DNA of 64,000 bases from Jeotgalicoccus nanhaiensis (GCA_004570955.1 SPPL01000008.1:31611-95610); one strand, 5' to 3'; positions 53,377 to 62,778 are shown, numbered from the stretch's first letter. Made by a program: numbers and translations. The notes: generated by a model not told the origin, from the sequence alone.

Positions 53377-54720
53377 ATGTTATTTACTAAGGAGGTCCCA
53401 TCTCGGGAGAAGTTAAATTTTATAATTTATATTTTCAGCAGACTGACTTTAAACTTAGGCAGCCTGATTTATACGTTCGCAGTTTCCTACTCCATTTTAT
53501 ATTTCACAGGATCTGCTCTTTACTTCGCGATTAATTTAGCAATCACTTCCGTAGTTATGACACTGATGCTGCCTTTATCCGGAGTTATGAGTGATCTTGG
53601 TAATAAAAGGAAAATCATCATATCAGGAGAAGTCATTCTGACACTGATTATGGCGGGTCTTCTGGTATTCACCTACTTTAACGGGTTTAATATTTTTGCG
53701 ATATATATTACCTCTTTCTTAACCGCCCTCGTTAATCCTTTTGTTTCAAATACATTTCAGACTTCGATGACCGAGATGTTTCATAAGGAGCGCATTCAAA
53801 AAGTAATGGGCTATGTTTCTGCTATTATGTCCTCTGCAATTATTATCGGTCCGGCAATAGGCGGTGTGCTATTCGGTTTATTTGATTTTTATATCATGAT
53901 TTTAATATTTACGATTACTTACGCTATTTCCACCCTGCTAGATTTCTTTATCAAATTTGATTTGTATTACGATCCTGAGAATTATGTCTTAGTGAACTCA
54001 AGTCAACCCGAGACCGCTTCAGTCTTTGGAAAATTTAAACATGATGTCTGGCAGGGAATAGAATACATTAAAAATTCATACGTCTTCCTCCGGGTGTTTA
54101 TAATGGCTGCTTTTATTAATTTCTTTGCTTCTCTTATGGGCATTTATCCGGAAAAAGCGATGATTACAGAACTGAAGTTCTCACCGGAAACTGTTGGCAT
54201 AATTAATGCTTTTGACGGATTCGGAGTTCTTATCGCAGGAATTGTAATAGGCTCGGTAAAACAATTTAAAAACCCTGTAGGACTGATGAAAATATCGCTG
54301 ATACTCTGGACATTCACCATACCGCTGTATTTACTCCCATTGTATACAAGCATGGCTGACACATATTCAATTGCATTTTTTGCAGCAATGGGCTTTACTA
54401 TAGCGGTTATGCTGCAGGTGATTAATGTACCGCTTTTCACTTTTGTACAGCTGACTGTACCGCAGCACATCAAAGGCAGAGTGTTTTCCGCAATCGGACT
54501 GTTCGCTTCCTCGATTGCTCCTATAGGTACTCTGCTGTACGGTTTTGCATATGATTATCTTCCTTTCTGGCTTATCCACAGTATAAGTTTTACTGCTTTA
54601 ATTATTATTATCTTTACCTTTCTGAACAGCCGTGTGATTGACGAATCCAAAGAGGATGTATCGAAAGTTGCTGAAGAACTGGAGCTTTCAAAAACAGTTC
54701 ATGAAAACACCGGCATTTAA
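53377..54720 (+). CDS. Major facilitator superfamily transporter
   Basis: 447 residues from ATG 53377 (AAAGGGG nine bases earlier; the ATG at 53368 abuts the site). Twelve membrane helices; motif SGVMSDLGNKRKIIISGE near 63-80 is the MFS loop 2-3 motif, and PQHIKGRVFSAIG near 365 is its C-domain repeat. The pattern is close to MefA/macrolide-efflux-like and DHA3-type exporters. Its divergent XRE-TPR regulator and twin operators suggest inducible efflux, ligand unknown. Confidence 0.82.
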   Translation: MLFTKEVPSREKLNFIIYIFSRLTLNLGSLIYTFAVSYSILYFTGSALYFAINLAITSVVMTLMLPLSGVMSDLGNKRKIIISGEVILTLIMAGLLVFTYFNGFNIFAIYITSFLTALVNPFVSNTFQTSMTEMFHKERIQKVMGYVSAIMSSAIIIGPAIGGVLFGLFDFYIMILIFTITYAISTLLDFFIKFDLYYDPENYVLVNSSQPETASVFGKFKHDVWQGIEYIKNSYVFLRVFIMAAFINFFASLMGIYPEKAMITELKFSPETVGIINAFDGFGVLIAGIVIGSVKQFKNPVGLMKISLILWTFTIPLYLLPLYTSMADTYSIAFFAAMGFTIAVMLQVINVPLFTFVQLTVPQHIKGRVFSAIGLFASSIAPIGTLLYGFAYDYLPFWLIHSISFTALIIIIFTFLNSRVIDESKEDVSKVAEELELSKTVHENTGI

Positions 54721-54783
54721 TATTATATGCTTTGTATTGTCTGCTATAATAATGAGTAACATATATTGCACGGGGATGTTTTT

Positions 54784-55584
54784 ATGAAGAATTATAAAAA
54801 AGAATACCAAAAAATATTTACCACACTCTCAGATGATGATCAGCTGGCTTTTCAATCGCTGAACAAGGAGTTTGATAAAAACTTTGTTACCGAAGATGCA
54901 AAGTTTGAAAAGCTGTACATAATGGCAGCTGCAATGACCGATTCTGGTAAAGATTACGTTGAATACTATAACGCCAAAACGAAAGATGTTGCCCGCGTGG
55001 CTTCTAAGCATCTGCCTAAACACCGGAATAATTACTGGTCAGATGCTGCAATTCTCGGTGTGTATTTTGCCGTACTGTTCTCGGCAACAATATTTTTCTT
55101 TGGGGAAATTGTTATTTCGCTTGTACTGCCCGCCGTGATTGTTTTAATACTCGCTATGGTGCCATTCATGAATCACGGCATCAAACATCAGTCGTCCAGC
55201 CACGGCAACAAACAGATGGTATCAAGTATCTTATTTTTAATTCTATTTGTCAGCGCTAATTTATTGATACTGTTCATGAATTCAAAAACGCTCAGTCCGT
55301 TAAAAATTGCATCTTACGATGCTTCATTAATCGACACACTGCTTTATACAGTCTTTGTTATCGTGGCAGCCGCTTCACTTTACTTTATCTTCACTTCTAG
55401 TTCATGGACGATCAGATTAATTTTCATCGTTCTGCTGATATACAGTACGGGGCGCATGATTTATCCTTTTGATTTTCTGAACGGCTTGTCCCAGTTTATC
55501 GTTCAGTATTTTATGTTCATCGGACTGGTTATTATCATTACCGGACAGTATGTCAGATCTAAACAATCTAATACAGAAACATAA
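54784..55584 (+). CDS. Hypothetical membrane protein
   Basis: 266 residues from ATG 54784 (GGGGATG upstream). Residues 1-80 are soluble and helical (KNYKKEYQKIFTTLSDDDQLAFQSLNKEFDKN in part), followed by seven or so membrane helices in two blocks (about 88-135 and 150-255). No family recognised; the soluble helical N-domain plus membrane block resembles DUF1129-type proteins. It follows the MFS gene by 63 bp and may be in the same transcript. Confidence 0.65.
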   Translation: MKNYKKEYQKIFTTLSDDDQLAFQSLNKEFDKNFVTEDAKFEKLYIMAAAMTDSGKDYVEYYNAKTKDVARVASKHLPKHRNNYWSDAAILGVYFAVLFSATIFFFGEIVISLVLPAVIVLILAMVPFMNHGIKHQSSSHGNKQMVSSILFLILFVSANLLILFMNSKTLSPLKIASYDASLIDTLLYTVFVIVAAASLYFIFTSSSWTIRLIFIVLLIYSTGRMIYPFDFLNGLSQFIVQYFMFIGLVIIITGQYVRSKQSNTET

Positions 55585-55585
55585 T

Positions 55586-55623
55586 AAAAAAGCAGCGTTC
55601 CGCTTTCACGGAATGCTGCTTTA
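55586..55623. terminator. Bidirectional terminator
   Basis: Stem AGCAGCGTTCCG/CGGAATGCTGCT (one G-T) with flanking A and T runs, between convergent genes. Confidence 0.88.
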
Positions 55624-55625
55624 AT

Positions 55626-57029
55626 TTAATCCATATCTTCATTTTTTCTCAATCTGAAAGCGAGAATAAAACCGATAAATGCAAGAATTCCTGCAAACAG
55701 GAAGGACATATTCACTCCGTGAATCATGCCTTCAACTCCTTGTTCCGGTCTTGCCATATTCGTCATAATAGAGACCAGAAGAGCTGTCCCTACTGCACCG
55801 GCAACCTGTCGCATCGTATTGTTCATCGCAGTACCATGCGGCACCAGCCTGTTTGTCAATCTGTTTAATCCAGCTGTTGTTACCGGCATCATCACCATTG
55901 CGACACCGAGCATACGGAACGTATTAACGACGGCAAGATAAGTAAATGTAGTTTCGGTATTCAAAGTCGCAAACATCAGCGTGGTTACAGTAAGCATGCC
56001 GAGTCCGATAATTGCCAGCCATTTTGCACCGTACTTATCGAACAGCCTGCCTGTCACGGGACTCATAATTCCCATCATCAAAGCGCCAGGGAGCAGCATC
56101 ATGCCGGATTCCATTGCGCTGAAACCGAGCATCGTCTGCATGAAGATAGGCAGTATCACTGCTCCGCCGATCATAGACATAAAGACAATCATTCCCAATG
56201 ATGTAGATAAGGTAAATATTCTATCTTTAAATACACCAAACTCTAAAATTGGTTCTTCCAGTCTATTCTGGCGCTTAATGAACAGTACAAGGGCGATTGC
56301 ACCAATAATTATCGGCAGTATCACCGCAAGGCTCAGCCAGCCGCTGTTGCCCGCAGCACTGAATCCGTAAAGCAGTCCGCCAAAACCGAGCGTCGACAGA
56401 ATAATAGATGTCATATCCAGTTTCGGGTTCGTTTTCTCTGTCACATTTCTCAATATAAAATGTGCCACGATAAGATCGATGGCTACAATTGGCAGAATCA
56501 TGTAGAACAAACCGCGCCAAGGATAGATATCGATAAACCATCCTGATAATGTCGGTCCGATGGCCGGTGCGAAACTGATTACAAGACCGAACATTCCCAT
56601 CGCTTTCCCCCGCTGGTCACGCGGATAAACCAGAAAGAGAATCGTCTGCATCAGAGGCATGACAATACCTGCGCCTGCCGCCTGCAGAATTCGTCCTGTT
56701 AAAAGTACCGGAAACGACGGAGAAATACCGCAAATCAGCGTGCCGATGCCAAATAGTGACATTGCAGTGAAGAATAAAGTTCTCGTTGAGAACTTATTAA
56801 TTAAAAAAGCTGTAATAGGTATCATAATACCGTTAACCAGCATAAAGACTGACTGCAGCCACTGGGCAACATCCGCATCCAGATTTAAATCCGTCATTAT
56901 ATGAGGAATCGCAGTAGCGAGGAGCGTCTGATTTAAGATTGCTGCAAATGCTCCCGATAACAGCACAGCCATTAATATCGTTCTGCTTTTGCCTGTGAGC
57001 TGATTATTATTTTCATTTTCTAAAGACAT
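55626..57029 (-). CDS. DHA2-family multidrug efflux MFS protein
   Basis: 467 residues, fourteen predicted helices. ILNQTLLATAIPHIMTDLNL (helix 1 motif), LTGRILQAAGAGIVMPLMQT near 115 and PAIGPTLSGWFIDIYPWRGLF (in part) near 155 are DHA2 (EmrB/QacA/LfrA-type) signatures. It exports hydrophobic drugs with H+. The divergent MarR gene and an operator over its promoter suggest repression relieved by the drug. Confidence 0.9.
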   Translation of the reverse strand: MSLENENNNQLTGKSRTILMAVLLSGAFAAILNQTLLATAIPHIMTDLNLDADVAQWLQSVFMLVNGIMIPITAFLINKFSTRTLFFTAMSLFGIGTLICGISPSFPVLLTGRILQAAGAGIVMPLMQTILFLVYPRDQRGKAMGMFGLVISFAPAIGPTLSGWFIDIYPWRGLFYMILPIVAIDLIVAHFILRNVTEKTNPKLDMTSIILSTLGFGGLLYGFSAAGNSGWLSLAVILPIIIGAIALVLFIKRQNRLEEPILEFGVFKDRIFTLSTSLGMIVFMSMIGGAVILPIFMQTMLGFSAMESGMMLLPGALMMGIMSPVTGRLFDKYGAKWLAIIGLGMLTVTTLMFATLNTETTFTYLAVVNTFRMLGVAMVMMPVTTAGLNRLTNRLVPHGTAMNNTMRQVAGAVGTALLVSIMTNMARPEQGVEGMIHGVNMSFLFAGILAFIGFILAFRLRKNEDMD

Positions 57030-57067
57030 TCATTTTCCTTCTTTCATAGACATAACACAATTAATGA

Positions 57068-57080
57068 TTGTATAATACAA
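57068..57080 (-). promoter_or_regulatory. MarR-type operator in the DHA2/MarR intergenic region
   Basis: TTGTATAATACAA, a perfect 6-1-6 palindrome. On the minus strand it overlaps the -10 zone of a promoter with TTGACT as -35. Suits repression of both genes by the MarR protein. Confidence 0.6.
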
Positions 57081-57133
57081 CTATATCTTAAGTCAACTAT
57101 ATAAGCTGAAAAATTTGGAGGCTGAATTTATAA

Positions 57134-57562
57134 ATGGTAAACGAAGAATCTTTAGAAATTCTGGAATTGGAAATTGCTATGATGGTCCGTGCTTTACGAA
57201 GCCGCACTGTTGATTTGGATGAAGCCCAGGAACTGAATCGTGCCAGCTATTTAATCCTGCTGCTCATCTCAAGAAACGGACCGATGGGTGTCAAAAGTAT
57301 TGCCGAAAAGCTTCATCTCGATATTTCCACCGTCAGCAGACAAGCTGCCGGCTTATTGACAGAGGAGCTGCTTGAAAAAAAACAATCCCGGACAGACCGC
57401 CGTTCATATATATATGATATAAACGACAAAGGCTGGGATGTTATCGCACATACGCGGAAAAACCGCAAACAGCGTTTTTCAAAAATGATAGATAAATGGG
57501 AAGATGAAGATATCGATGAATTTGCCCGTCTGCTTCAGAAATTTAATAATTTAATGAATTAA
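57134..57562 (+). CDS. MarR-family transcriptional regulator
   Basis: 142 residues. Winged-helix core MGVKSIAEKLHLDISTVSRQAAGLLTEELLEKKQSRTDRRSYIY (in part), with D-R-R wing motif near 95-97, typical of MarR. TTGGAGG precedes the ATG. It very likely controls the divergent DHA2 pump. Confidence 0.92.
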   Translation: MVNEESLEILELEIAMMVRALRSRTVDLDEAQELNRASYLILLLISRNGPMGVKSIAEKLHLDISTVSRQAAGLLTEELLEKKQSRTDRRSYIYDINDKGWDVIAHTRKNRKQRFSKMIDKWEDEDIDEFARLLQKFNNLMN

Positions 57563-57563
57563 A

Positions 57564-57609
57564 ACAAGCCGCTTCATCTTTTTAATTAAAGTGAAACGGC
57601 TTATTTTTA
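57564..57609. terminator. Bidirectional terminator
   Basis: Stem AAGCCGTTTCACTTT/AAAGTGAAACGGCTT-type with one mismatch, between convergent marR and the S9 peptidase gene. Confidence 0.85.
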
Positions 57610-59310
57610 TTTACTTGTCTGTTCATTAAAGAATTTAATTATTTTAGTATTCATATCATCCTGATTTTCAGTGTATAAGTATTGATGTCCTTCATTTTCA
57701 TATGCAGTAAGCTCTACATCTTTTTTTTCTTCTTTCATTCTTTCATACATCTGGACCGATTCAGAGTACGGTACTCTGACGTCGTTATGCGAGTGAAATA
57801 TTTTAAGCGGGCAACGTATTCTCTGAGTATTGTTCAGCGGTGCAATGCACTGCATAAATTCATCGTGCTCGCCGATAAAACCGTACTCATACGAACGCTG
57901 TTCCCGGCGCCAGGCAGGTGTGTTCGACAGCAGTGTTGTAAAGTGCGAAATGCCGACAATATCGACAGCACCTTTCCACAATTTCGGAAATTGGGTAATC
58001 AGCAGAAGTGTCATAAAACCGCCGTAGCTTCTTCCCATAATAAAAATGTTGTCTTTATCAGCCTGATGTTTGTTAATTAAATGCTGCCGCAGTTCAACAA
58101 CATCTTTTGCTGCATCCATACGTTTTTCCTGGTTATCAAGACCGATATAAAATTTAGAATATCCCGTCGATCCTCTGATATTCGGTACTGCAATCTGATA
58201 ACCTTCTTTATAGAGCTTATAATACAATTCATTAAATTCTGGACGCGCCTGCGATTCCGGCCCGCCGTGCACGTGAATTGCGGTTGGTGCTTTATCGTTC
58301 TGCTGATATAAATAATACGGCACATCGAGTCCGTCAAACGACGGGTATGTCGAGTATGTTGTATTGATTTGAGTATCGATTTCTTCATTGCCGAATAATT
58401 TTTCTGTACTGCTGTCTGTTAAATCAAATTCATACACCGCATGCGGTGTCGCCATATCCGAATACAGGACGTACAGCTTATCATTAGAATTAGCCAGTGA
58501 GTGCACTACTCCGCAGCTTGAAAAATCAAGTGTTTCGAGGAGATCATTCTGAACATCGTATTTAAACAGTTTAGAAAAGCCTTTTTTATTCACTTCGAAA
58601 ATAATATTATTTTTATCTTCAAGCACAATTACTTTCTGAATGTCCCATTTAAAATAAGTCAGTTTTTTAAATTCAAAAGTTTCTTTGTTTAATTTATATA
58701 AATTTAAATGGCCTTCCAAATAATCGCTCGTAAATAGAGCTTCCGTATCGTTCAGTGAGCGGTAATTGCCAAACCGTCCTGCCGGCAGTTCTGTATCTGT
58801 TAATTCTCCTGTTTTTATATTAAAGAGAAAGATTTTTTTATCTAAATTATTTACAGCTTGGCTTATCAGTATATGATTATCATCGAATTCCCCAATAATC
58901 GAAGACGGTTCTTCAAATGAACTAAGAACTTTCTGCTGTCCGTCCGAATAGTTTATCAGCTCAAATATTTTACCTTCTTTATGGTTTCTCAAAAAGATAA
59001 AATTTCCATCCATATGTACACCGTAATGGTGATAATAATCGTCATCCGCCGTAAGCTGCACCTTTTCTTCTTTGTTAGTGTAAATCAGCTGCTCGCGTTC
59101 ATTGCCTTTTAAATCTGTTGCCGTTAACAGTCCCCCGTCTGTAAACCAATAGTTTTTAACGTTCTCCTGCTCGTTTGTCACTTTGACATAACTCTTATTT
59201 TTTAAATTGTAGCTGTGCAGTTCACGTTTCCCCGTCTCATCTGAGATGACATATAAATTCTCTTCGCTTTTGTCCAATTTCAATGATAGATATTTAGTAA
59301 ACTCCGTCAC
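57607..59310 (-). CDS. S9-family peptidase (acylaminoacyl/prolyl-oligopeptidase type)
   Basis: 567 residues. The N-terminal ~300 residues form beta-propeller-like repeats (ISDETGKRELHSYNLK, NEREQLIY). The C-terminal alpha/beta hydrolase has IHVHGGPESQARPEF near 342, nucleophile elbow GRSYGGFMT near 424 (Ser426), and the late LKIFHSHNDVRVPYSES and ENEGHQY supply Asp and His. No signal peptide, so cytoplasmic. It cleaves short peptides or related esters; specificity unknown. Confidence 0.9.
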   Translation of the reverse strand: MTEFTKYLSLKLDKSEENLYVISDETGKRELHSYNLKNKSYVKVTNEQENVKNYWFTDGGLLTATDLKGNEREQLIYTNKEEKVQLTADDDYYHHYGVHMDGNFIFLRNHKEGKIFELINYSDGQQKVLSSFEEPSSIIGEFDDNHILISQAVNNLDKKIFLFNIKTGELTDTELPAGRFGNYRSLNDTEALFTSDYLEGHLNLYKLNKETFEFKKLTYFKWDIQKVIVLEDKNNIIFEVNKKGFSKLFKYDVQNDLLETLDFSSCGVVHSLANSNDKLYVLYSDMATPHAVYEFDLTDSSTEKLFGNEEIDTQINTTYSTYPSFDGLDVPYYLYQQNDKAPTAIHVHGGPESQARPEFNELYYKLYKEGYQIAVPNIRGSTGYSKFYIGLDNQEKRMDAAKDVVELRQHLINKHQADKDNIFIMGRSYGGFMTLLLITQFPKLWKGAVDIVGISHFTTLLSNTPAWRREQRSYEYGFIGEHDEFMQCIAPLNNTQRIRCPLKIFHSHNDVRVPYSESVQMYERMKEEKKDVELTAYENEGHQYLYTENQDDMNTKIIKFFNEQTSK

Positions 59311-59345
59311 TTCGGCACCCTCTTTTAATTATGTAATCCTTATAT

Positions 59346-59386
59346 ATAAAAATACCCTAATCCTTAAAGAATTGTAAGGATTAGGG
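59346..59386 (-). terminator. Terminator of psuKG
   Basis: Stem CCCTAATCCTT/AAGGATTAGGG, then ATTTTTATAT on the minus strand. Confidence 0.85.
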
Positions 59387-59399
59387 CTTAAATTAATAA

Positions 59400-60314
59400 T
59401 TATTGCATATTAAAGTAATCTACAGCAATCTGCGTACCGACTTTAGCGTTGTTGTACACTAATTTAATGTTGGCTTCCAGAGATTTGCCTTCTGTTTTTT
59501 CGACAATTTTACCTAGCAGGAACGGTGTTGAATCTTTACCGCCGATGCCGTTTTCTTCAGCTTCTTTAACAGCTTCCATAACGATACCGTCGATATACTC
59601 TTTTGGCAGTTCATCGCTTTCTAAAATAGGGTTCGCAATTACTGTACCGCCTTCAAGTTTAAGATCGTGCTTCGCTTTAATAATTGCAGCGATGTCTTCA
59701 GTTGTTTCAGACACAGTGTTTAATTTAATATCACTTGTGCGTGTGAAGAATGCCGGCAGTACTTCCGTTTGATAGCCGATTACCGGTACACCTTTAGTTT
59801 CAAGATATTCCATCGTCTTATCAAGGTCTAAAATTGATTTAGCTCCAGCACAGATAACAGCGACATCAGTTTTTCCTAACTCGTCAAGGTCCGCTGAGAT
59901 ATCCATAGTTTCTTCCACACCGCGGTGAACACCGCCGATTCCGCCTGTAACGAAGAATTTAATGCCTGCCATTTCTGCACAAATCATCGTCGATGCCACT
60001 GTCGTTGCACCGATGCGTTTGGTCGCAATAATTTCTGCCAGGTCGCGGCGTGAAACTTTCGCTACACCTTCAGAGTTCCCAAGTTTTTCAAGTGAAGCTT
60101 CATCGAGACCAACTTTAATCTTGCCGTCCATAATAGCAATTGTTGCAGGAACTGCGCCGCCTTCGCGAACAATATCTTCTACTTTTTTAGCCATTTCAAC
60201 GTTTTGCGGGTAAGGCATACCGTGAGAAATAATAGTTGATTCAAGTGCAATTACCGGTTTATTGCTTTCCAGCGCTTCTTTAACATCCGGGTGTAGTTCG
60301 ATTAAATGATTCAT
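59400..60314 (-). CDS. psuG: Pseudouridine-5'-phosphate glycosidase
   Basis: 304 residues. ALESTIISHGMPYPQNVEMA near 24-43, RIGATTVASTMICAEMAGIKFFVTGGIGGVHRG (in part) near 102-131 and the DLDELGKTDVAVICAGAKSILD stretch are strongly conserved in PsuG. It splits pseudouridine 5'-phosphate into ribose 5-phosphate and uracil. Overlaps psuK by 4 bp. Confidence 0.95.
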   Translation of the reverse strand: MNHLIELHPDVKEALESNKPVIALESTIISHGMPYPQNVEMAKKVEDIVREGGAVPATIAIMDGKIKVGLDEASLEKLGNSEGVAKVSRRDLAEIIATKRIGATTVASTMICAEMAGIKFFVTGGIGGVHRGVEETMDISADLDELGKTDVAVICAGAKSILDLDKTMEYLETKGVPVIGYQTEVLPAFFTRTSDIKLNTVSETTEDIAAIIKAKHDLKLEGGTVIANPILESDELPKEYIDGIVMEAVKEAEENGIGGKDSTPFLLGKIVEKTEGKSLEANIKLVYNNAKVGTQIAVDYFNMQ

Positions 60315-61408
60315 TTTGCTTCCTCCATGTCTTTAATAAGTTGTTTTTCTGTTAAATCCTGACGTACGGTATATTCTGTCTCTATTGTCTTACTGCTGTT
60401 CATCATCGCCATCTTCACGATGTCATCGATTGGATAGCCCTTCAGCCAGCCGAACACGATAGCGCTGGAAAATGAATCTCCAGCCCCTGTGACGTCGACA
60501 ACCTTGTCCGATGGTATTATGCTGTATATCTTACCGCCGTCGCTCTTACCGCTGTAAGCTATCGATTTGACGCCATTTGTAACAATAACGTGACTAACAC
60601 CTGCTTCATTCCACATTCCTGCTGCTTTAAGCAGATCTTCATCGCTGTGAATTTTAATGTTAAAGTGTGCTTCTGTTTCGTCTCTGTTAACAATCAGCCA
60701 GTCGACTGCATGTAAATTATCCGGCATACGGTTCATTTTTGGACCCGACACAGGTATCAGCACAAGATTAAGATCGTGCTTCTCTGCATAAGCACACAGG
60801 AAGTCAAGAGACACTTTCGGCGTGTTTAAATCTGCAATAATACATTTCGCACGCTTTAATATGTATGTCTGTTTAATCAGCACTTCCGGTGTCAGATAAT
60901 CGTAGATGTTCATATCGGCAAAACCGTATTCCATCTCACCTTCATGACTGATTAATGCAGTATAGCAACCTGTACTCTGTCCTGCAATATGCTCAGCAAA
61001 ATCGAGATTGATAAACGGTGCAGTTAAATCGTGAATTGTTTTCCATTCACCGTCATCTCCCCGTGTCGTAATCAGAGCAACGCTCTCTCCGAGCCGTCCA
61101 AGGTTCTCACCGATATTGCGCGCAACACCTCCGACTGAATGTGCAGACTGAATAGGATTCGAAGTACCGTGTATCAGCTGATCATGAACGAAGAATTTGC
61201 GATCCAGGTTAGCAGCGCCTATACAGACAATTGGATACTCTGCATTCAGTACATATGCCTGTCCCTGAATAAATTCTTTCTTCACAAGCTCGGATACAAT
61301 CGCAGCCACAGAAGAATTAGTCAGACCTACTTTTTTAGCCAGTTCAGTTTGTGATATGAAAGGGTTATCTTTTATATGTTTTAAAACGTCATTTTCTTTA
61401 GGATGCAT
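60311..61408 (-). CDS. psuK: Pseudouridine kinase with N-terminal HTH domain (PfkB family)
   Basis: 365 residues. Residues 1-52 are a winged HTH (DNPFISQTELAKKVGLTNSSVAAIVSELVKKEF). The rest is a PfkB/ribokinase: CIGAANLDRKFFVH near 61, SVGGVARNIGENLGRLG near 90 and DVTGAGDSFSSAIVFGW near 308 with the catalytic Asp. It phosphorylates pseudouridine for PsuG. The HTH-kinase fusion could make it a self-regulating operon; the inverted repeat upstream fits. Confidence 0.92.
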   Translation of the reverse strand: MHPKENDVLKHIKDNPFISQTELAKKVGLTNSSVAAIVSELVKKEFIQGQAYVLNAEYPIVCIGAANLDRKFFVHDQLIHGTSNPIQSAHSVGGVARNIGENLGRLGESVALITTRGDDGEWKTIHDLTAPFINLDFAEHIAGQSTGCYTALISHEGEMEYGFADMNIYDYLTPEVLIKQTYILKRAKCIIADLNTPKVSLDFLCAYAEKHDLNLVLIPVSGPKMNRMPDNLHAVDWLIVNRDETEAHFNIKIHSDEDLLKAAGMWNEAGVSHVIVTNGVKSIAYSGKSDGGKIYSIIPSDKVVDVTGAGDSFSSAIVFGWLKGYPIDDIVKMAMMNSSKTIETEYTVRQDLTEKQLIKDMEEAK

Positions 61409-61467
61409 TGCTATCCTCCTAACTCACTTTTTACTGCTTTAAATTATATATGATTTAAGCAATAAAA

Positions 61468-61508
61468 ACTTATTTTAACACAAAATAGAACTGTTTTTGT
61501 TAATAAGT
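61468..61508 (-). promoter_or_regulatory. Inverted repeat upstream of psuK
   Basis: ACTTATT (61468-61474) and AATAAGT (61502-61508) with further partial pairing inside, about 60-100 bp upstream of the psuK start. Possible site for the HTH of PsuK or for a separate repressor. Confidence 0.4.
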
Positions 61509-61602
61509 CACATCATTTGTGAAGTTTATGAGAATATTTTCACTAAATCGTATTTAAAAGCCATTTAAATTATATCCTGCATGACTCTTCATTACAAAAA
61601 AT

Positions 61603-61634
61603 TAAAAAAAGCACTGTGCCAACAGCACAGTGCT
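61603..61634 (-). terminator. Terminator of the rRNA-tRNA transcript
   Basis: Stem AGCACTGTG/CACAGTGCT with a 7-base loop, then seven T on the minus strand; 7 bases after the last tRNA. Confidence 0.93.
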
Positions 61635-61640
61635 AAAGTA

Positions 61641-61725
61641 TACCACCGGTCGGGATCGAACCGACACTCTCTTAACGAGAATTGGATTTTGAGTCCAACG
61701 CGTCTGCCAATTCCGCCACGGTGGC
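61641..61725 (-). tRNA. tRNA-Leu (CAA)
   Basis: 85-nt class II, anticodon loop CTCAAAA. Last gene of the cluster. Confidence 0.95.
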
Positions 61726-61774
61726 TCATTAAAAAAAAATACTAATTAGTCATCTAATTAGTTGAAAAGTATAA

Positions 61775-61846
61775 AGCGGAAGATAGGATTTGAACCTATG
61801 TCTTGCTTCAGGAAGAAGCATGTTCTAAACACTAAACTACTTCCGC
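61775..61846 (-). tRNA. tRNA-Gly (TCC)
   Basis: 72 nt, anticodon loop CTTCCTG, acceptor GCGGAAG, discriminator T. Confidence 0.95.
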
Positions 61847-61862
61847 ATGAAAGTATAGTTTA

Positions 61863-61933
61863 AGGCGCCAACCGGATTTGAACCGGTGATAGAGGATTTG
61901 CAGTCCTCTGCCTTACCACTTGGCTATGGCGCC
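61863..61933 (-). tRNA. tRNA-Cys (GCA)
   Basis: 71 nt, anticodon loop CTGCAAA, acceptor GGCGCCA, discriminator T. Confidence 0.95.
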
Positions 61934-61953
61934 AAAGGAAATCTATAAAAAAA

Positions 61954-62025
61954 CTGGGCTGGAAGGATTCGAACCTTCGCGTCACGAGACCAAAACCCGT
62001 TGCCTTACCGCTTGGCTACAGCCCA
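61954..62025 (-). tRNA. tRNA-Gln (TTG)
   Basis: 72 nt, anticodon loop TTTTGGT, acceptor TGGGCTG, discriminator G. Confidence 0.95.
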
Positions 62026-62032
62026 AAAATGG

Positions 62033-62106
62033 GGCGGCTGATGGGGATCGAACCCACGCATGCCGGAACCACAATCCGGTGTGTTAACCACTTCACCACA
62101 ACCGCC
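62033..62106 (-). tRNA. tRNA-His (GTG)
   Basis: Anticodon loop TTGTGGT. The extra 5' G(-1) is encoded at 62106 and faces C73, as expected for tRNA-His. CCA is encoded (62030-62032). Confidence 0.95.
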
Positions 62107-62120
62107 ATTTTAATAAAATG

Positions 62121-62191
62121 CAGGGGTAGTAGGAATCGAACCCACATCAAAGGTTTTGGAGACCTCTATATTACCATTATACGATACCCCT
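62121..62191 (-). tRNA. tRNA-Trp (CCA)
   Basis: 71 nt, anticodon loop CTCCAAA, acceptor AGGGGTA, discriminator G. Confidence 0.95.
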
Positions 62192-62198
62192 ATACTAA

Positions 62199-62279
62199 TG
62201 GAAGGGGGCAGATTCGAACTGCCGAACCCGAAGGAGCGGATTTACAGTCCGCCGCGTTTAGCCACTTCGCTACCCTTCC
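62199..62279 (-). tRNA. tRNA-Tyr (GTA)
   Basis: 81 nt class II, anticodon loop CTGTAAA, acceptor GGAAGGG. Confidence 0.95.
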
Positions 62280-62287
62280 GTAAAGAA

Positions 62288-62360
<73 letters not shown>

Positions 62361-62368
62361 TTAAATGG

Positions 62369-62441
62369 TGGTTCAGGACGGAATCGAACCGCCGACACTG
62401 TGAGCTTCAATCACATGCTCTACCAACTGAGCTACTAAACC
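62369..62441 (-). tRNA. tRNA-Phe (GAA)
   Basis: 73 nt, anticodon loop TTGAAGC; the CCA follows in the DNA. Confidence 0.95.
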
Positions 62442-62472
62442 ACTATGTATGAAATTATCAAATAAAAAATGG

Positions 62473-62545
62473 CGGTCCCGACGGGAATCGAACCCGCGAT
62501 CTCCTGCGTGACAGGCAGGCATGTTAACCGCTACACCACGGGACC
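62473..62545 (-). tRNA. tRNA-Asp (GTC)
   Basis: 73 nt, anticodon loop CTGTCAC, acceptor GGTCCCG, CCA encoded. Confidence 0.95.
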
Positions 62546-62569
62546 TAATATAAGCTTGCATAAAAATAA

Positions 62570-62641
<72 letters not shown>

Positions 62642-62665
62642 ATAATATTATTAAATTAAAAATGG

Positions 62666-62755
62666 CGGAGGAAGAGGGATTCGAACCCCCGCGAGCCGTT
62701 AAGCCCCTGTCGGTTTTCAAGACCGATCCCTTCAGCCGAACTTGGGTATTCCTCC
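62666..62755 (-). tRNA. tRNA-Ser (TGA)
   Basis: 90-nt class II, anticodon loop CTTGAAA, discriminator G, CCA encoded. Confidence 0.95.
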
Positions 62756-62778
62756 GCGATATTAAGTTTAAGCTATGG

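Noticed and set aside
54766..54783. Longer start for the hypothetical membrane protein
   Set aside because: A TTG at 54766 would add six residues but lacks a ribosome site; ATG 54784 has GGGGATG before it.
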